DNA from: Pseudolabrys sp.
GTDB lineage: Bacteria > Pseudomonadota > Alphaproteobacteria > Rhizobiales > Xanthobacteraceae
Direction of reading: 5' to 3'
NCBI GenBank assembly: GCA_029980465.1
Contig: JARYIJ010000001.1
Location: 2,739,501-2,803,500, forward strand
Length of the DNA: 64,000 nucleotides
Positions 15,296 through 23,800 of this stretch are shown here, one piece after another. Position 1 is the stretch's first letter. The number at the start of each line of letters is the position of its first letter. The notes under the pieces are model-generated. The model searched no databases and had not been told where the DNA came from. It saw only the letters and a list, made by a program, of their open reading frames with translations. The translations under genes and the position numbers were made by a program.

Positions 15296-16195
15296 GCCGG
15301 GGAAGCCGACAGAGTGTAGCAATTGTGCCACATATTCACAGCGGAAAAAGCCGCATCATTTAAGTGATTGGTGCAACCGACGCGCCGGTTGCATAGAATC
15401 TGGCCAAAGCACGAGGAATTGGGGTGGCTGACATGAAAAAGTGCTTGCTGGCGGTAATCGCGCTTGTCGCGCTGTGCCTGACGTCGGCATACGCCGCGGA
15501 TATGCCGACGAAGGCGCCCGTGTACAAAGCGCCGCCCCAGGCCGCGCTCAGCTGGACCGGATTTTACGCCGGCCTGCAAGCGGGATACGGCTGGTCACCG
15601 GACCCGACATATAGCTATGCGCCATCTGGCACCTCGGTCAGCTTCGGCACTCATGGCTTCGTCGGCGGCGTAACGGCAGGCTACAACTGGCAAGTTCACT
15701 CGTGGGTGCTTGGCCTCGAAGGTGATCTCTCGTACGCCGATGTCAGCGGAGACGCGCTGCGCCCGCTGGGTGTAGCCCCTTGTTATGTCGAAGGCTGTAC
15801 CGCAAAGCTGAGCTGGTTCGGGACGGGTCGCGTCCGCGCCGGTTATGCGTTTGATCGTTTTCTGCCGTATGTCACCGGCGGCTTCGCTGTCGGCGGCGTG
15901 AAAGGCACGGCCGATTTGGGTTCGTGCGGTTTTCCAGCTTCCTGCGGCTTCGATACGACGCGTTGGGGCTGGACGATTGGCGGCGGCCTGGAATATCGCC
16001 TGGCCTATAATTGGTCTGCCAAGATCGAGTACCTGTACATCAACCTGGGTTCGCCGGATTTCCCATTTAATCCCACCTTTAACTCCGTTACGGACACAAC
16101 GTCGAAACTCGCGACCCACATTGTTCGAGCGGGTTTGAACTACCATTTCTAAATCCATCGCGGACACAGATTGATTTCGCGACGACGCTTGCCGG
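15296..16195 (+). repeat. Tandem duplication unit, copy 2
   Basis: Second copy of the block at 14284-15183. It begins with a fossil of the sensor kinase 3' end (GCCGGGGAAGCCGACAGAG, then TGTAG) that has no kinase gene in front of it. This shows that the kinase-side copy is the original context and this one is derived. Confidence 0.8.
15433..16152 (+). CDS. Omp25/Omp31-like outer-membrane beta-barrel protein, copy 2
   Basis: A 239-residue paralogue of the preceding protein with the same signal peptide, mature start and barrel. Changes cluster at four places: around residue 65 (YAPSGTSVS versus YLPVGRSVS), 105-115 (DALRPLGVAPCYVE versus NTLGPFGAAPCYVQ), about 160 (GFPAS versus ASPTS) and 215-228 (FNPTFNSVTDTTSK versus VTPGFVTPFDATSN). 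These are the expected extracellular loops; the strands are nearly unchanged. Upstream bases are duplicated too, so both copies probably have the same promoter. Confidence 0.85.
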   Translation: MKKCLLAVIALVALCLTSAYAADMPTKAPVYKAPPQAALSWTGFYAGLQAGYGWSPDPTYSYAPSGTSVSFGTHGFVGGVTAGYNWQVHSWVLGLEGDLSYADVSGDALRPLGVAPCYVEGCTAKLSWFGTGRVRAGYAFDRFLPYVTGGFAVGGVKGTADLGSCGFPASCGFDTTRWGWTIGGGLEYRLAYNWSAKIEYLYINLGSPDFPFNPTFNSVTDTTSKLATHIVRAGLNYHF

Positions 16196-16245
16196 ACGGC
16201 GGCGCAAGGCCGGGCTTTGCGCGCGATGGCTTGACCTTAGTGCGT

Positions 16246-16347
16246 GATCCGGTTGCATTGAATCACCGCTCGTCCCGCGCTCGGGGCTGCGCGCAGCGCG
16301 GACTCGAGCGCGGGAATGAGCGGAGTGTGGTTCAACGTCGGCGGATC
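16246..16347. repeat. MITE-like palindromic repeat, short copy A
   Basis: A 102-bp element with imperfect inverted ends beginning GATCCGGTTGCATTGAATCA and ending TTCAACGTCGGCGGATC. The outer 40 bases on each side match the longer copy at 25443-25576, while the centre differs. It lies in the 298-base gap between omp copy 2 and the next gene. Confidence 0.65.
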
Positions 16348-16450
16348 AGGCTTTAGTTCACTCGCGCAAACGCTGTGAGCGTGTCATCGACGAACGCAAA
16401 CTCGCAGCAGCGGCGGCGCGGCTTTTCGCGTCCCGGCTGATACCGCGCCG

Positions 16451-16747
16451 TCAGTCGCAAACGCGCACGCGCGGCCGCACCCAGGCCCCGCGCCAATCGT
16501 CCCAATAGGGCTCGCCGCGCGTCCAGTAACAATCCGGAGGCGGCGGCGGTGGCGGCGCGACGTAAACGGGCGCGGGCTCGTAGTAACGCGGCCCGGCCAG
16601 GGCCGATCCGAGGATCGCGCCCCCAATCAATCCGCCGGCGATGCCGGCGGCCACGGCGCCGCCATCGCCCGCGCTTGCGCTCGTCGGCGCGGCCAGCGAT
16701 GAGCCCAGGATGGCGGCCATCAGAATACCCGTCGCAAGCGGCTTCAT
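16451..16747 (-). CDS. Small exported glycine-zipper-like protein
   Basis: A 98-residue protein. Residues 1-26 are a signal peptide ending in SASA. The middle, VAAGIAGGLIGGAILGSALAG, is a glycine-zipper-like membrane segment; a proline run (APPPPPPP) and a tail with WTRGEPYWDDWRGAW and RVRVCD follow. Such proteins are common in Bradyrhizobium relatives and are probably envelope anchored; function is unknown. I start at ATG 16747, with GAGG six bases upstream, rather than 15 bases earlier. Its 3' end has a stray partial copy between the omp genes. Confidence 0.7.
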   Translation of the reverse strand: MKPLATGILMAAILGSSLAAPTSASAGDGGAVAAGIAGGLIGGAILGSALAGPRYYEPAPVYVAPPPPPPPDCYWTRGEPYWDDWRGAWVRPRVRVCD

Positions 16748-16960
16748 ACCCCACCTCGCCAATCGAACGATCCTTGAAAAATTAACGTTCGAAGATTGAC
16801 GACTGATAAACGCTTCGTGGCGGAAACGAGGCGAGGCGCTATCAGAAAACTTTCAGAACGATTTGGCGTAATTCCCAGTGCCGCGCCGTAGCCGCTGACC
16901 GACCCGTGCGGTACTCCTTGTCCATCGCCTCTGCGGAGGCCTTCAAGGGGGGAGATACAC

Positions 16961-17233
16961 ATGAAATATGTTGTCTGGGCTGGGTTGCTTGGAGCGTGCC
17001 TGCTGTCGACTGCGGCCAGCGCGCAGCAGATGAATGCCGACGATCTGAAGTGGGTCAATCAGTGCATTCGCGACAATGCGCATGAGGCTGGCGCGACGCC
17101 GGCGATCGTGCGCGCATATTGCGTCTGCATGAACGAGAAGATGGACGAGAACGAGACGCGCTCGATCACGCAGTGGGAGAAATCTCACCCGGCCGAGCGC
17201 AAGGCCTGCGACAAGCAGGCCGGCTGGCGCTAG
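16961..17233 (+). CDS. Small exported protein of unknown function
   Basis: A 90-residue protein with an excellent ribosome site (AAGGGGGGAG) and a signal peptide cleaved after SAQ (residues 1-22). The mature part has four cysteines (NQCIRDN, AYCVCMNEK, RKACDKQ) in a helical, charged context, which suggests two disulfides in the periplasm. The pattern NQCIxDN...YCxCM is seen in other rhizobial small proteins without known role. It stands alone. Confidence 0.7.
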   Translation: MKYVVWAGLLGACLLSTAASAQQMNADDLKWVNQCIRDNAHEAGATPAIVRAYCVCMNEKMDENETRSITQWEKSHPAERKACDKQAGWR

Positions 17234-17323
17234 GCGCCGCTCGACGCATCGCGCGCCGTCAATCCCGGCGATGCGCGATGCGTTGCTGTGATCGGCTCCG
17301 GCCGATGCCGGTGTCTCGCGACG

Positions 17324-17755
17324 TCAAGCGATCGCAGAACTCAGGGTCTGCTCGCCCAGCCGTTCCGCAGCCGGCTCGCGGACGGAATCCGCACTCGCCG
17401 GCAATTGCAGCACCGTCGCATGCTGGCCTTCACAGAGCCGGGTCAGCAGCACGGTCTGCCCATTCGGAAATTCCAGAGCGTCGTGATGCACGTAAGGCTC
17501 GTTGAGACGCAACTGACGGAAGCGCGCCGTCTTCGATGCGGCCCGCAGCAGCGTCGGCTCGGCGCCCGGCACGTTGTCGTATTCAACGTCATGGTCGAAC
17601 GCCAATTCCGTGCCGGGCCGCAAGCAGACAGCGACGTTGGGTTCGCCGGCCGCGGCGAAGCCGCGCGTGGTCGACGTGTCGAATCTGGTCGTGACCAACT
17701 CGTCGGAGATCCGAGCTGGCCGGGACTTCACGTTTTGTAGGCTGTAGTCGCACAT
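17324..17755 (-). CDS. Conserved hypothetical protein (MCDYSL family)
   Basis: A 143-residue protein beginning MCDYSLQNVKSRPA, a start shared by a family I know from Bradyrhizobium genomes but without known role. Further conserved text includes TRFDTSTTRGFA, CLRPGTELAFD and HHDALEFPNGQTVLLTRLCEGQ. AGGAGG sits seven bases before ATG 17755, which fixes the start although the frame is open for another 150 bases. No signal peptide or membrane segment; likely cytoplasmic. It is transcribed away from the ABC operon at 18155. Confidence 0.75.
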   Translation of the reverse strand: MCDYSLQNVKSRPARISDELVTTRFDTSTTRGFAAAGEPNVAVCLRPGTELAFDHDVEYDNVPGAEPTLLRAASKTARFRQLRLNEPYVHHDALEFPNGQTVLLTRLCEGQHATVLQLPASADSVREPAAERLGEQTLSSAIA

Positions 17756-18154
17756 GCGATGGCCTCCTGTGTGTGAGGTCGGACCATTGTCCGCGTGAAA
17801 CCAGTTCACGCGCGGTCGGCGGCATTGTTGTGGCCGCGCGGCGGATTTGATCCGAATTGATCGGGGCAAACCGAAGACGTCTTTTGGCGAGCAAGTGGCG
17901 AGCAAGCGCCCCGGCGCTTGCGTTTTTCCGCGCCGGGGCGGTTCCCGACGCCGCCCAAGGACCGGTTCCTTTCACTGGTCCGGCGCTGCCCATGATGCGC
18001 TTGTCCGTTTTCGGGCCTCCAGCCTGACGACACCCTCGAAAACAGCATGGGATGCCGTGCGATTCGGCCTTTGGCGGGTCGGCGATTTGCCCCACTATCG
18101 GCTTGCCGGTGCAGGGGGCTGGATCGTCCGGTTGGTCAGGGGTCGCGTTCGGTA
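17756..18154. promoter_or_regulatory. Long leader with hairpin upstream of the BMP-type ABC operon
   Basis: This 399-base gap has no convincing gene. A strong hairpin GCAAGCGCC (17902-17910) / GGCGCTTGC (17913-17921) is followed by GTTTTT, the form of an intrinsic terminator on the plus strand, but no plus-strand gene ends before it. It lies about 230 bases before the ABC gene, so it could be an attenuator in its leader. I see no known riboswitch core. Confidence 0.35.
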
Positions 18155-19732
18155 ATGGTGGATTCTGGGTCGGTCGGTCGCGCGTTCCGCCAGCCGTTGC
18201 TGCGGGCGGTCGGCATTACCAAGCATTATGGCGACGTGCTCGCCAATGACGGCGTCGATCTCGACCTTTATCCGCGGCAAATCCATGCCCTGCTCGGCGA
18301 GAATGGCGCCGGCAAATCTACTTTGGTCAAGGTCATCTATGGCCTGATCCAGCCGACTGCGGGCGAACTGCAATGGATGGGGCAGCCCATTGTGCTGACC
18401 GGCCCGGCCGCGGCGCGGGCGCTCGGCATCGGCGTGGTGTTCCAGCACTTCTCGCTGTTTGACAATCTCACGGTCGCCGAGAACGTCGCGCTCGGCCTCG
18501 ACGGCGCGGAGAGCTTCGCGGCGATGTCGGCGCGGCTCGCGCAGGTGTCGCGCGATTACGGCTTGCCTCTCGATCCCAGGCGCGAGGTGTGGCGGCTTTC
18601 GGTCGGCGAGCGGCAGCGTATCGAGATCGTGCGCATGCTGATGCAGGACCCGAAGCTGCTGATCCTCGACGAGCCGACCGCGGTGCTGACTCCGCAAGAG
18701 GCGGACCAATTGTTCGCCGTGCTCGAGCGATTGCGCGACGAGGGACGCGCGGTGCTCTACATCAGCCACAAGCTCGACGAGGTGAAGCGGCTCTGCGACA
18801 CCGCGACGATCCTGCGCGCCGGCCGGAAGGTCGCCACCTGCGACCCGCGGCGCGAGACGGTGGCGTCACTGGCGCGCATGATGGTCGGCGCCGACATCGG
18901 CGAGGTGAAGCCACGCGCGGGCCGCGCCGCGACGACTCCGCGCCTCGTCATCCGCGATCTGTCGCTTGCCCCCGACGATCCGCACGGCGTCACGTTGCGC
19001 AACGTGTCGCTCGAGGTGCGCGGCGGCGAGATCGCCGGCATTGCCGGCGTCGCCGGCAACGGCCAGGACGAGCTGTTCGCCGCGCTGTCGGGCGAGCGCA
19101 TCGCTGACAGCGCCGATGCGGTGATCATCGACGGCCAGGCTGCGGGGGAAATGACGATCACGCAGCGGCGCAAGCTCGGCGCGGCCTTCGTACCGGAAGA
19201 GCGGCTCGGCCACGGCACCGCGCCACGCATGACGCTGTCGGAGAACGCGCTGCTCACCGGCCACGCCGCCAGCGGCATGGTCCATCGGGGTTTCGTCGAC
19301 CGGCTCAAGACGCTCGCCACCGTCGACAAGGCGACCGAGCGTTTCGACGTGCGCAAGGCCAGGCGCGACCCGGAGGCGGTCAGCCTGTCGGGCGGCAACC
19401 TGCAGAAGTTCATGGTCGGCCGCGAAATCCTGCGCGAGCCCGGCGTGCTGGTCGTGAGCCAGCCGACCTGGGGCGTCGATGCCGGCGCCGCCGCGGTGAT
19501 CCGTCAGGCGCTGGTCGACCTGTCGGCGCGCGGCGCGGCGGTCCTCGTCATCAGCCAGGATCTCGACGAACTGATGGAAATCGCCGACCGCATCGCGGTC
19601 ATGTTCCACGGCCGCCTGTCCGAGCCGATCGACCGCGGCCGGGCGACGCGCGAGAAGCTCGGCCTGCTGATGGGCGGCGCGGGCCTCGGCACCGCTGGGA
19701 CCGGGGAGGCGCGCCGTGCCGTTGGTGCTTGA
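18155..19732 (+). CDS. ABC transporter ATPase, BMP/nucleoside (NupO/YufO) type
   Basis: A 525-residue double ATPase of the sugar/nucleoside class (two fused nucleotide-binding domains). The first half has Walker A GENGAGKST (48-56), signature LSVGERQRIEI and Walker B LLILDEPTAVL. The second half has a degenerate P-loop (GVAGNGQDE) and signature LSGGNLQKFMV, a common asymmetry in this class. Start ATG 18155 is chosen because the family sequence begins soon after; the frame is open upstream to 18047. It overlaps the first permease gene by 17 bases. With the two permeases and the binding protein downstream it forms a complete importer, probably for nucleosides or related compounds. Confidence 0.9.
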   Translation: MVDSGSVGRAFRQPLLRAVGITKHYGDVLANDGVDLDLYPRQIHALLGENGAGKSTLVKVIYGLIQPTAGELQWMGQPIVLTGPAAARALGIGVVFQHFSLFDNLTVAENVALGLDGAESFAAMSARLAQVSRDYGLPLDPRREVWRLSVGERQRIEIVRMLMQDPKLLILDEPTAVLTPQEADQLFAVLERLRDEGRAVLYISHKLDEVKRLCDTATILRAGRKVATCDPRRETVASLARMMVGADIGEVKPRAGRAATTPRLVIRDLSLAPDDPHGVTLRNVSLEVRGGEIAGIAGVAGNGQDELFAALSGERIADSADAVIIDGQAAGEMTITQRRKLGAAFVPEERLGHGTAPRMTLSENALLTGHAASGMVHRGFVDRLKTLATVDKATERFDVRKARRDPEAVSLSGGNLQKFMVGREILREPGVLVVSQPTWGVDAGAAAVIRQALVDLSARGAAVLVISQDLDELMEIADRIAVMFHGRLSEPIDRGRATREKLGLLMGGAGLGTAGTGEARRAVGA

Positions 19733-20807
19733 GCGGCGCCAGGAGCGTTCGGCGGCGATCGCGGTGATCTCGCCGCTGCTCGCGATCGCGCTGACATTCG
19801 CGACCATGGCGGTCGTGTTCGCCGCTATCGGCAAGAACCCGCTCTACGCGCTCTATGTCTATTTCGTCGAGCCGCTGACCGACGGCTACACCTTGTCCGA
19901 GCTGGTCGTGAAGGCGACGCCGCTGGTGATGATCGGCGTCGGACTCGCGCTCTGCTATATCGCCAATGTCTGGAACATCGGCGCCGAAGGCCAGTTCACC
20001 ATCGGCGCCGTCGCGGGAAGCTGGATCGCCGTCGCCACCAACGGCACGAACGCCGGGCACTGGGTGCTGCCGGCGATGCTTGCCGCGGGCACCGTCGCCG
20101 GCGCGCTCTATGCGATGATCCCGGCGATCTGCAAAGTGAGGTTCGGCGCCAGCGAGATTCTCACCAGCCTGATGCTGGTCTATGTCGCCGACTTCTTCAT
20201 GGACTACCTGGTGCGCGGGCCGTGGCGCGATCCGCACGGCATGAATTTCCCGACCACGGCGGACTTCGATCCGGTCGCGACGGTGCCAACTTTGTTCGAC
20301 GGCAGCCGCGTCCATGCCGGCTCGATCGCGGCGCTGATCGTGGTCATGCTGGCGGCCGTCATCCTCGGCCGCACCATCAAGGGCTTCGAGATCCGCCTCG
20401 TCGGCGCCGCGCCGCGCGCCGCGCGCTTCGCCGGGTTCAATGCGAACCAGCTTGTCGTCTTTACCTTCGCGATATCCGGCGCGCTGGCGGGCCTCGCCGG
20501 CATCATCGAGGTCGCCGGACCGATCGGCCATCTGCAGCCGGGCATCTCGCCGGGCTACGGCTTCACCGCGATCATCGTCGCGTTCCTCGGCCGCCTCAAT
20601 CCCGTCGGCGTCCTGATCGCCGGCCTGTTCCTCGCGCTGACCTTCATCGGCGGCGAGAGCGCCCAGATCGCGCTCAAGGTGCCGCTCGACCTCACCAAGG
20701 TGATCCAGGGCATCCTGTTGTTCTACGTGCTCGCCTGCGATTCGCTGATCGTCTATCGCGTCCGGTTCATTGCGCCGCAGCCCCGGGCCGCGACGGGAAG
20801 CGCCTGA
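19716..20807 (+). CDS. ABC transporter permease 1, BMP/nucleoside type (NupP/YufP)
   Basis: A 363-residue BPD_transp_2-family permease with eight to ten membrane helices. Family signs are IGVGLALCYIANVWNIGAEGQF near residue 75 and the cytoplasmic coupling segment IRLVGAAPRAARFAGFN near 225. It overlaps the ATPase gene by 17 bases and ends three bases before the second permease start, so the genes are translated as one unit. It forms a heterodimeric channel with the next permease. Confidence 0.9.
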   Translation: MPLVLERRQERSAAIAVISPLLAIALTFATMAVVFAAIGKNPLYALYVYFVEPLTDGYTLSELVVKATPLVMIGVGLALCYIANVWNIGAEGQFTIGAVAGSWIAVATNGTNAGHWVLPAMLAAGTVAGALYAMIPAICKVRFGASEILTSLMLVYVADFFMDYLVRGPWRDPHGMNFPTTADFDPVATVPTLFDGSRVHAGSIAALIVVMLAAVILGRTIKGFEIRLVGAAPRAARFAGFNANQLVVFTFAISGALAGLAGIIEVAGPIGHLQPGISPGYGFTAIIVAFLGRLNPVGVLIAGLFLALTFIGGESAQIALKVPLDLTKVIQGILLFYVLACDSLIVYRVRFIAPQPRAATGSA

Positions 20808-20809
20808 CG

Positions 20810-21727
20810 ATGATCGTCGAGGCCATCATCCTCTCGGTGATCGCGGCATCGACGCCGCTGCTGATCGCGGCGGCCGGCGAACTCATCGTCGAGCGCTCCG
20901 GCGTGCTCAATCTCGGCGTCGAGGGCATGATGATCATGGGCGCCGCCTGCGGCTTCGCCGGCGCCTATTTCTCCGGCTCGACGATCGCCGGCGCGCTGTG
21001 CGGCATTGCCGCCGGCACGGCGATGGCGTTCGTGTTCGCGGCGCTGACGTTAGGGCTTGCCGTCAATCAGGTCGCGACCGGCCTGGCGCTGACCATCCTC
21101 GGCGTCGGCCTTTCCGGACTGATCGGCGCGGCCTATGTCGGTCAGGGCATCACGCCGGCGCCGCACCTTTATATTCCGCTGCTGACGGACCTGCCGCTGA
21201 TCGGCAGGATCCTGTTCGGCCAGGATGCGTTCGTTTACGTCTCGGCGGCGCTGATTGGCGGCATCTGGTGGTTTCTCTACCGCACCCGCGCCGGGCTCAT
21301 CCTTCGCGCCGTCGGCGACAACCACGCCTCGGCGCATGCGCTCGGCTATCCGGTGCTCAGGATCAGGCTCTGTGCGGTGCTGTTCGGCGGCGCCTGCGCC
21401 GGGCTCGCCGGCGCCTATCTGCCGCTCGCCTACACGCCGTTCTTCATTCCGGGCATGACCGCCGGCCGCGGCTGGATCGCGCTGGCGCTGGTGGTGTTCT
21501 CGTCCTGGCGGCCGATCCGGCTGGTCGGCGGCGCCTATCTGTTCGGGGCGGTGAGCATTCTCCAGCTTCATGCCCAGGCGCTCGGCCTCGGCATTCCGTC
21601 GCAGTTGATGTCTTCGCTGCCCTATCTTGCCACCGTGATCGTGCTGGTCTTGATTTCCCGGACGCGCGCCACCGCAGGGTCGGCTGCGCCGGCTTCTCTC
21701 GGCATGGTGTTCGTGCCGGACCGCTAG
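20810..21727 (+). CDS. ABC transporter permease 2, BMP/nucleoside type (NupQ/YufQ)
   Basis: A 305-residue permease. The N-terminal phrase LIVERSGVLNLGVEGMMIMG is diagnostic of the second permease of this importer class; the coupling region is LILRAVGDNHASAHALGYPV. About eight membrane helices are visible. ATG 20810 starts two bases after the stop of the preceding gene. It completes the inner-membrane channel. Confidence 0.9.
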   Translation: MIVEAIILSVIAASTPLLIAAAGELIVERSGVLNLGVEGMMIMGAACGFAGAYFSGSTIAGALCGIAAGTAMAFVFAALTLGLAVNQVATGLALTILGVGLSGLIGAAYVGQGITPAPHLYIPLLTDLPLIGRILFGQDAFVYVSAALIGGIWWFLYRTRAGLILRAVGDNHASAHALGYPVLRIRLCAVLFGGACAGLAGAYLPLAYTPFFIPGMTAGRGWIALALVVFSSWRPIRLVGGAYLFGAVSILQLHAQALGLGIPSQLMSSLPYLATVIVLVLISRTRATAGSAAPASLGMVFVPDR

Positions 21728-21806
21728 ACATTCTTCGTCGGCGCGCGGGACGGGATGCGCGCCGGCGGAGACAGGATCGATCCCCGTCTTGAACCGGAGT
21801 CATAAT

Positions 21807-22886
21807 ATGAAGAAACTTCTGACGATCGCGGCGGCCGCCGGGCTGGCGCTCGCCGCGACCACGCTCGGCGCGTCGGCCGCCGACAAGCTCAAGGTCGGAT
21901 TTATCTATCTCGGTCCGATCGGCGATTACGGCTGGAGCTATCAGCACGAAGCCGCGCGCCAGAGCATGATGAAGGCGCTCGGCGACAAGGTCGAGTCGAC
22001 CTATCTCGAAAACGTCAATGAAGGCCCCGACGCCGAACGCGCGATCGAGCAGCTCGTGCGCGCCGGCAACAAGCTGGTCTTCACCACGTCGTTCGGCTTC
22101 ATGGACGCGACGGTGAAGGTCGCGAAGAGACACCCGAACGTGCTCTTCGAGCACGCCACCGGTTTCAAGCGCGCCGCGAACCTGAGCACGTATTCGGGCC
22201 GATTCTACGAAGGCCGCTACATCCAGGGCGTGATCGCCGCCAAGATGTCGAAGACCGGCGTGCTCGGCTACGTCGGCTCGTTCCCGATTCCGGAAGTCGT
22301 TTCAGGCATCAACGCGACGATCCTCGGCGCGCAGTCGGTCAATCCAAACATCAAGGTCAAGATCATCTGGGCGAACACCTGGTTCGACCCCGGCAAGGAA
22401 GCCGACGCCGCCAAGGCGCTGGCCGATCAGGGCTGCGACGTGCTGATGCAGCACACCGACTCGCCAGCGGCGATGCAGATCGCCGAGCAGCGGCATATCT
22501 TCGCGTTCGGCCAGGACTCCGACATGATCAAGTTCGGGCCGCATGCCCAGCTTACCTCGATCGTCGACAACTGGGCGCCGTACTACATCGAGCGCGCCAA
22601 GGCGGCGATCGACGGCACCTGGAAGTCGCAGGACGTGTGGGGCGGCCTGAAGTCGAATCTCGTCGTGATGGCGCCCTATACCAACATGCCGGCTGACGTG
22701 AAGGCGCTCGCCGAGAAGACCGAGGCCGCGATCAAGGACGGCAGCCTGCATCCGTTCAAGTGCCCGGTGATCGCGCAGGACGGCAGCACGGTGCCGTGCA
22801 AGGGCGGCACGCATCTCGACGACGGCCAGATCCTCAGCATGAATTTCTACGTCAAAGGCATCGACGAGAAATTCCCCGGGAAGTAG
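21807..22886 (+). CDS. BMP-family ABC transporter substrate-binding protein
   Basis: A 359-residue periplasmic binding protein of the BMP (PnrA-like) family. A signal peptide ends at GASA (about residue 25). The mature start KLKVGFIYLGPIGDYGWSY and the following HEAARQSM are family hallmarks, as are LVFTTSFGFMDATV and VLGYVGSFPIPEVVSGINA. Homologues bind nucleosides or purines, but rhizobial members have diverse ligands. GGAG lies nine bases before ATG 21807; a TTG at 21789 is less likely. A GC-rich hairpin follows the stop. Confidence 0.9.
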   Translation: MKKLLTIAAAAGLALAATTLGASAADKLKVGFIYLGPIGDYGWSYQHEAARQSMMKALGDKVESTYLENVNEGPDAERAIEQLVRAGNKLVFTTSFGFMDATVKVAKRHPNVLFEHATGFKRAANLSTYSGRFYEGRYIQGVIAAKMSKTGVLGYVGSFPIPEVVSGINATILGAQSVNPNIKVKIIWANTWFDPGKEADAAKALADQGCDVLMQHTDSPAAMQIAEQRHIFAFGQDSDMIKFGPHAQLTSIVDNWAPYYIERAKAAIDGTWKSQDVWGGLKSNLVVMAPYTNMPADVKALAEKTEAAIKDGSLHPFKCPVIAQDGSTVPCKGGTHLDDGQILSMNFYVKGIDEKFPGK

Positions 22887-22894
22887 TCCATTCA

Positions 22895-22920
22895 TCCCTC
22901 CCCCGCTTGCGGGGGAGGGA
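22895..22920. repeat. GC hairpin after the BMP binding-protein gene
   Basis: TCCCTCCCCC pairs with GGGGGAGGGA around a six-base loop GCTTGC. No T-run follows, so it more likely protects the mRNA end or is a short palindromic repeat than acts as an efficient terminator. Confidence 0.5.
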
Positions 22921-22955
22921 TAAGGACGGGCGGATGCCGCGCCTGAAGGATAGTC

Positions 22956-23321
22956 ATGGCTGACGTAACACCCTGGCCCACCGAGCTTCGCCTGCACAAG
23001 GACCGCAAGGCGCTCACGGTCGCGTTTGACAATGGCGAGCGCTACGACCTGCCGGCGGAATATTTGCGCGTGCGCAGCCCGAGCGCGGAAGTGCAGGGGC
23101 ATTCACCCGACGAGCGCAAGACCGTAGCGGGGAAGATCAACGTCGCGATTCTGGAGGTCGTGCCGGTCGGCAATTATGCCGTCCGGCTCAATTTCGACGA
23201 CCTGCACTCGACCGGCATCTTCAGTTGGGTCTATTTGCGCGAGCTCGGCCAGAACCACGCCGCTTACTGGCAGGACTATCTCGACGAACTGAGAGCCAAG
23301 GGGCTTAAGCGCGAACGATAA
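22956..23321 (+). CDS. DUF971 domain protein
   Basis: A 121-residue cytoplasmic protein that is entirely a DUF971 (GBBH-like N-terminal) domain. Typical segments are WPTELRLHKDRKALTVAFDNG, LPAEYLRVRSPSAEVQGH, and the C-terminal NYAVRLNFDDLHSTGIFSW. The domain binds a metal in larger oxygenases and is a stand-alone protein near iron-sulfur assembly genes in many proteobacteria. Here it follows the ABC importer and precedes a PilZ gene; any functional link is uncertain. Confidence 0.9.
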   Translation: MADVTPWPTELRLHKDRKALTVAFDNGERYDLPAEYLRVRSPSAEVQGHSPDERKTVAGKINVAILEVVPVGNYAVRLNFDDLHSTGIFSWVYLRELGQNHAAYWQDYLDELRAKGLKRER

Positions 23322-23429
23322 GCCGCGTGTTCTTTCGCGTTAGCAATGTTTTTTCCCTAACGCGCGAGTAAGGCCGTAGTGACGAGGCCATTAAATTTTC
23401 CATAGCCATCCGGTGCTAACCGTCCCCGC

Positions 23430-23702
23430 ATGAAAGTAGAACGGCGCAAATATCCGCGTCGCGAGCTCGATCTTGCGGCTGCCATTGCCTGGCCGAAACC
23501 GATCCCGTGCACGGTCATCAATCTGTCCGCCGACGGCGCGGGCCTGGTCACGGAGCATGGCCAAAACATTCCGGCCGAATTCGACCTCGCCCTGAATTCG
23601 CATCTCATGCGCAAGTGCCGGGTGATCTGGCAAAAGAAGAACCGGCTCGGCATCAAGTTCCTGCCGCACCCGTCCCACACGGTCGAGATCGTCCACGTCT
23701 GA
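23430..23702 (+). CDS. PilZ domain protein
   Basis: A 90-residue single-domain PilZ protein. The c-di-GMP contact motif is RRKYPRR near the start (RxxxR) with NLSADGAGL as the D/NxSxxG part. The rest (RVIWQKKNRLGIKFL) matches the barrel end. It should bind c-di-GMP and could tune motility or surface traits; it is not next to the flagellar genes. The start at ATG 23430 gives the whole domain. Confidence 0.85.
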   Translation: MKVERRKYPRRELDLAAAIAWPKPIPCTVINLSADGAGLVTEHGQNIPAEFDLALNSHLMRKCRVIWQKKNRLGIKFLPHPSHTVEIVHV

Positions 23703-23800
23703 TCGCCGCGAGCGTCGGCCCGTGCTCGGAGAAACGGCATCCCGCAGGGTGCCGCTACAGCCGCATTTGGCTATACTCGGCGCAATGCGAGGGCCTTTCG

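Noticed and set aside
17756..18154. A known purine, guanidine or cobalamin riboswitch before the BMP operon
   Set aside because: I could not find the conserved core bases of any of these classes; only a hairpin with T-run is visible.
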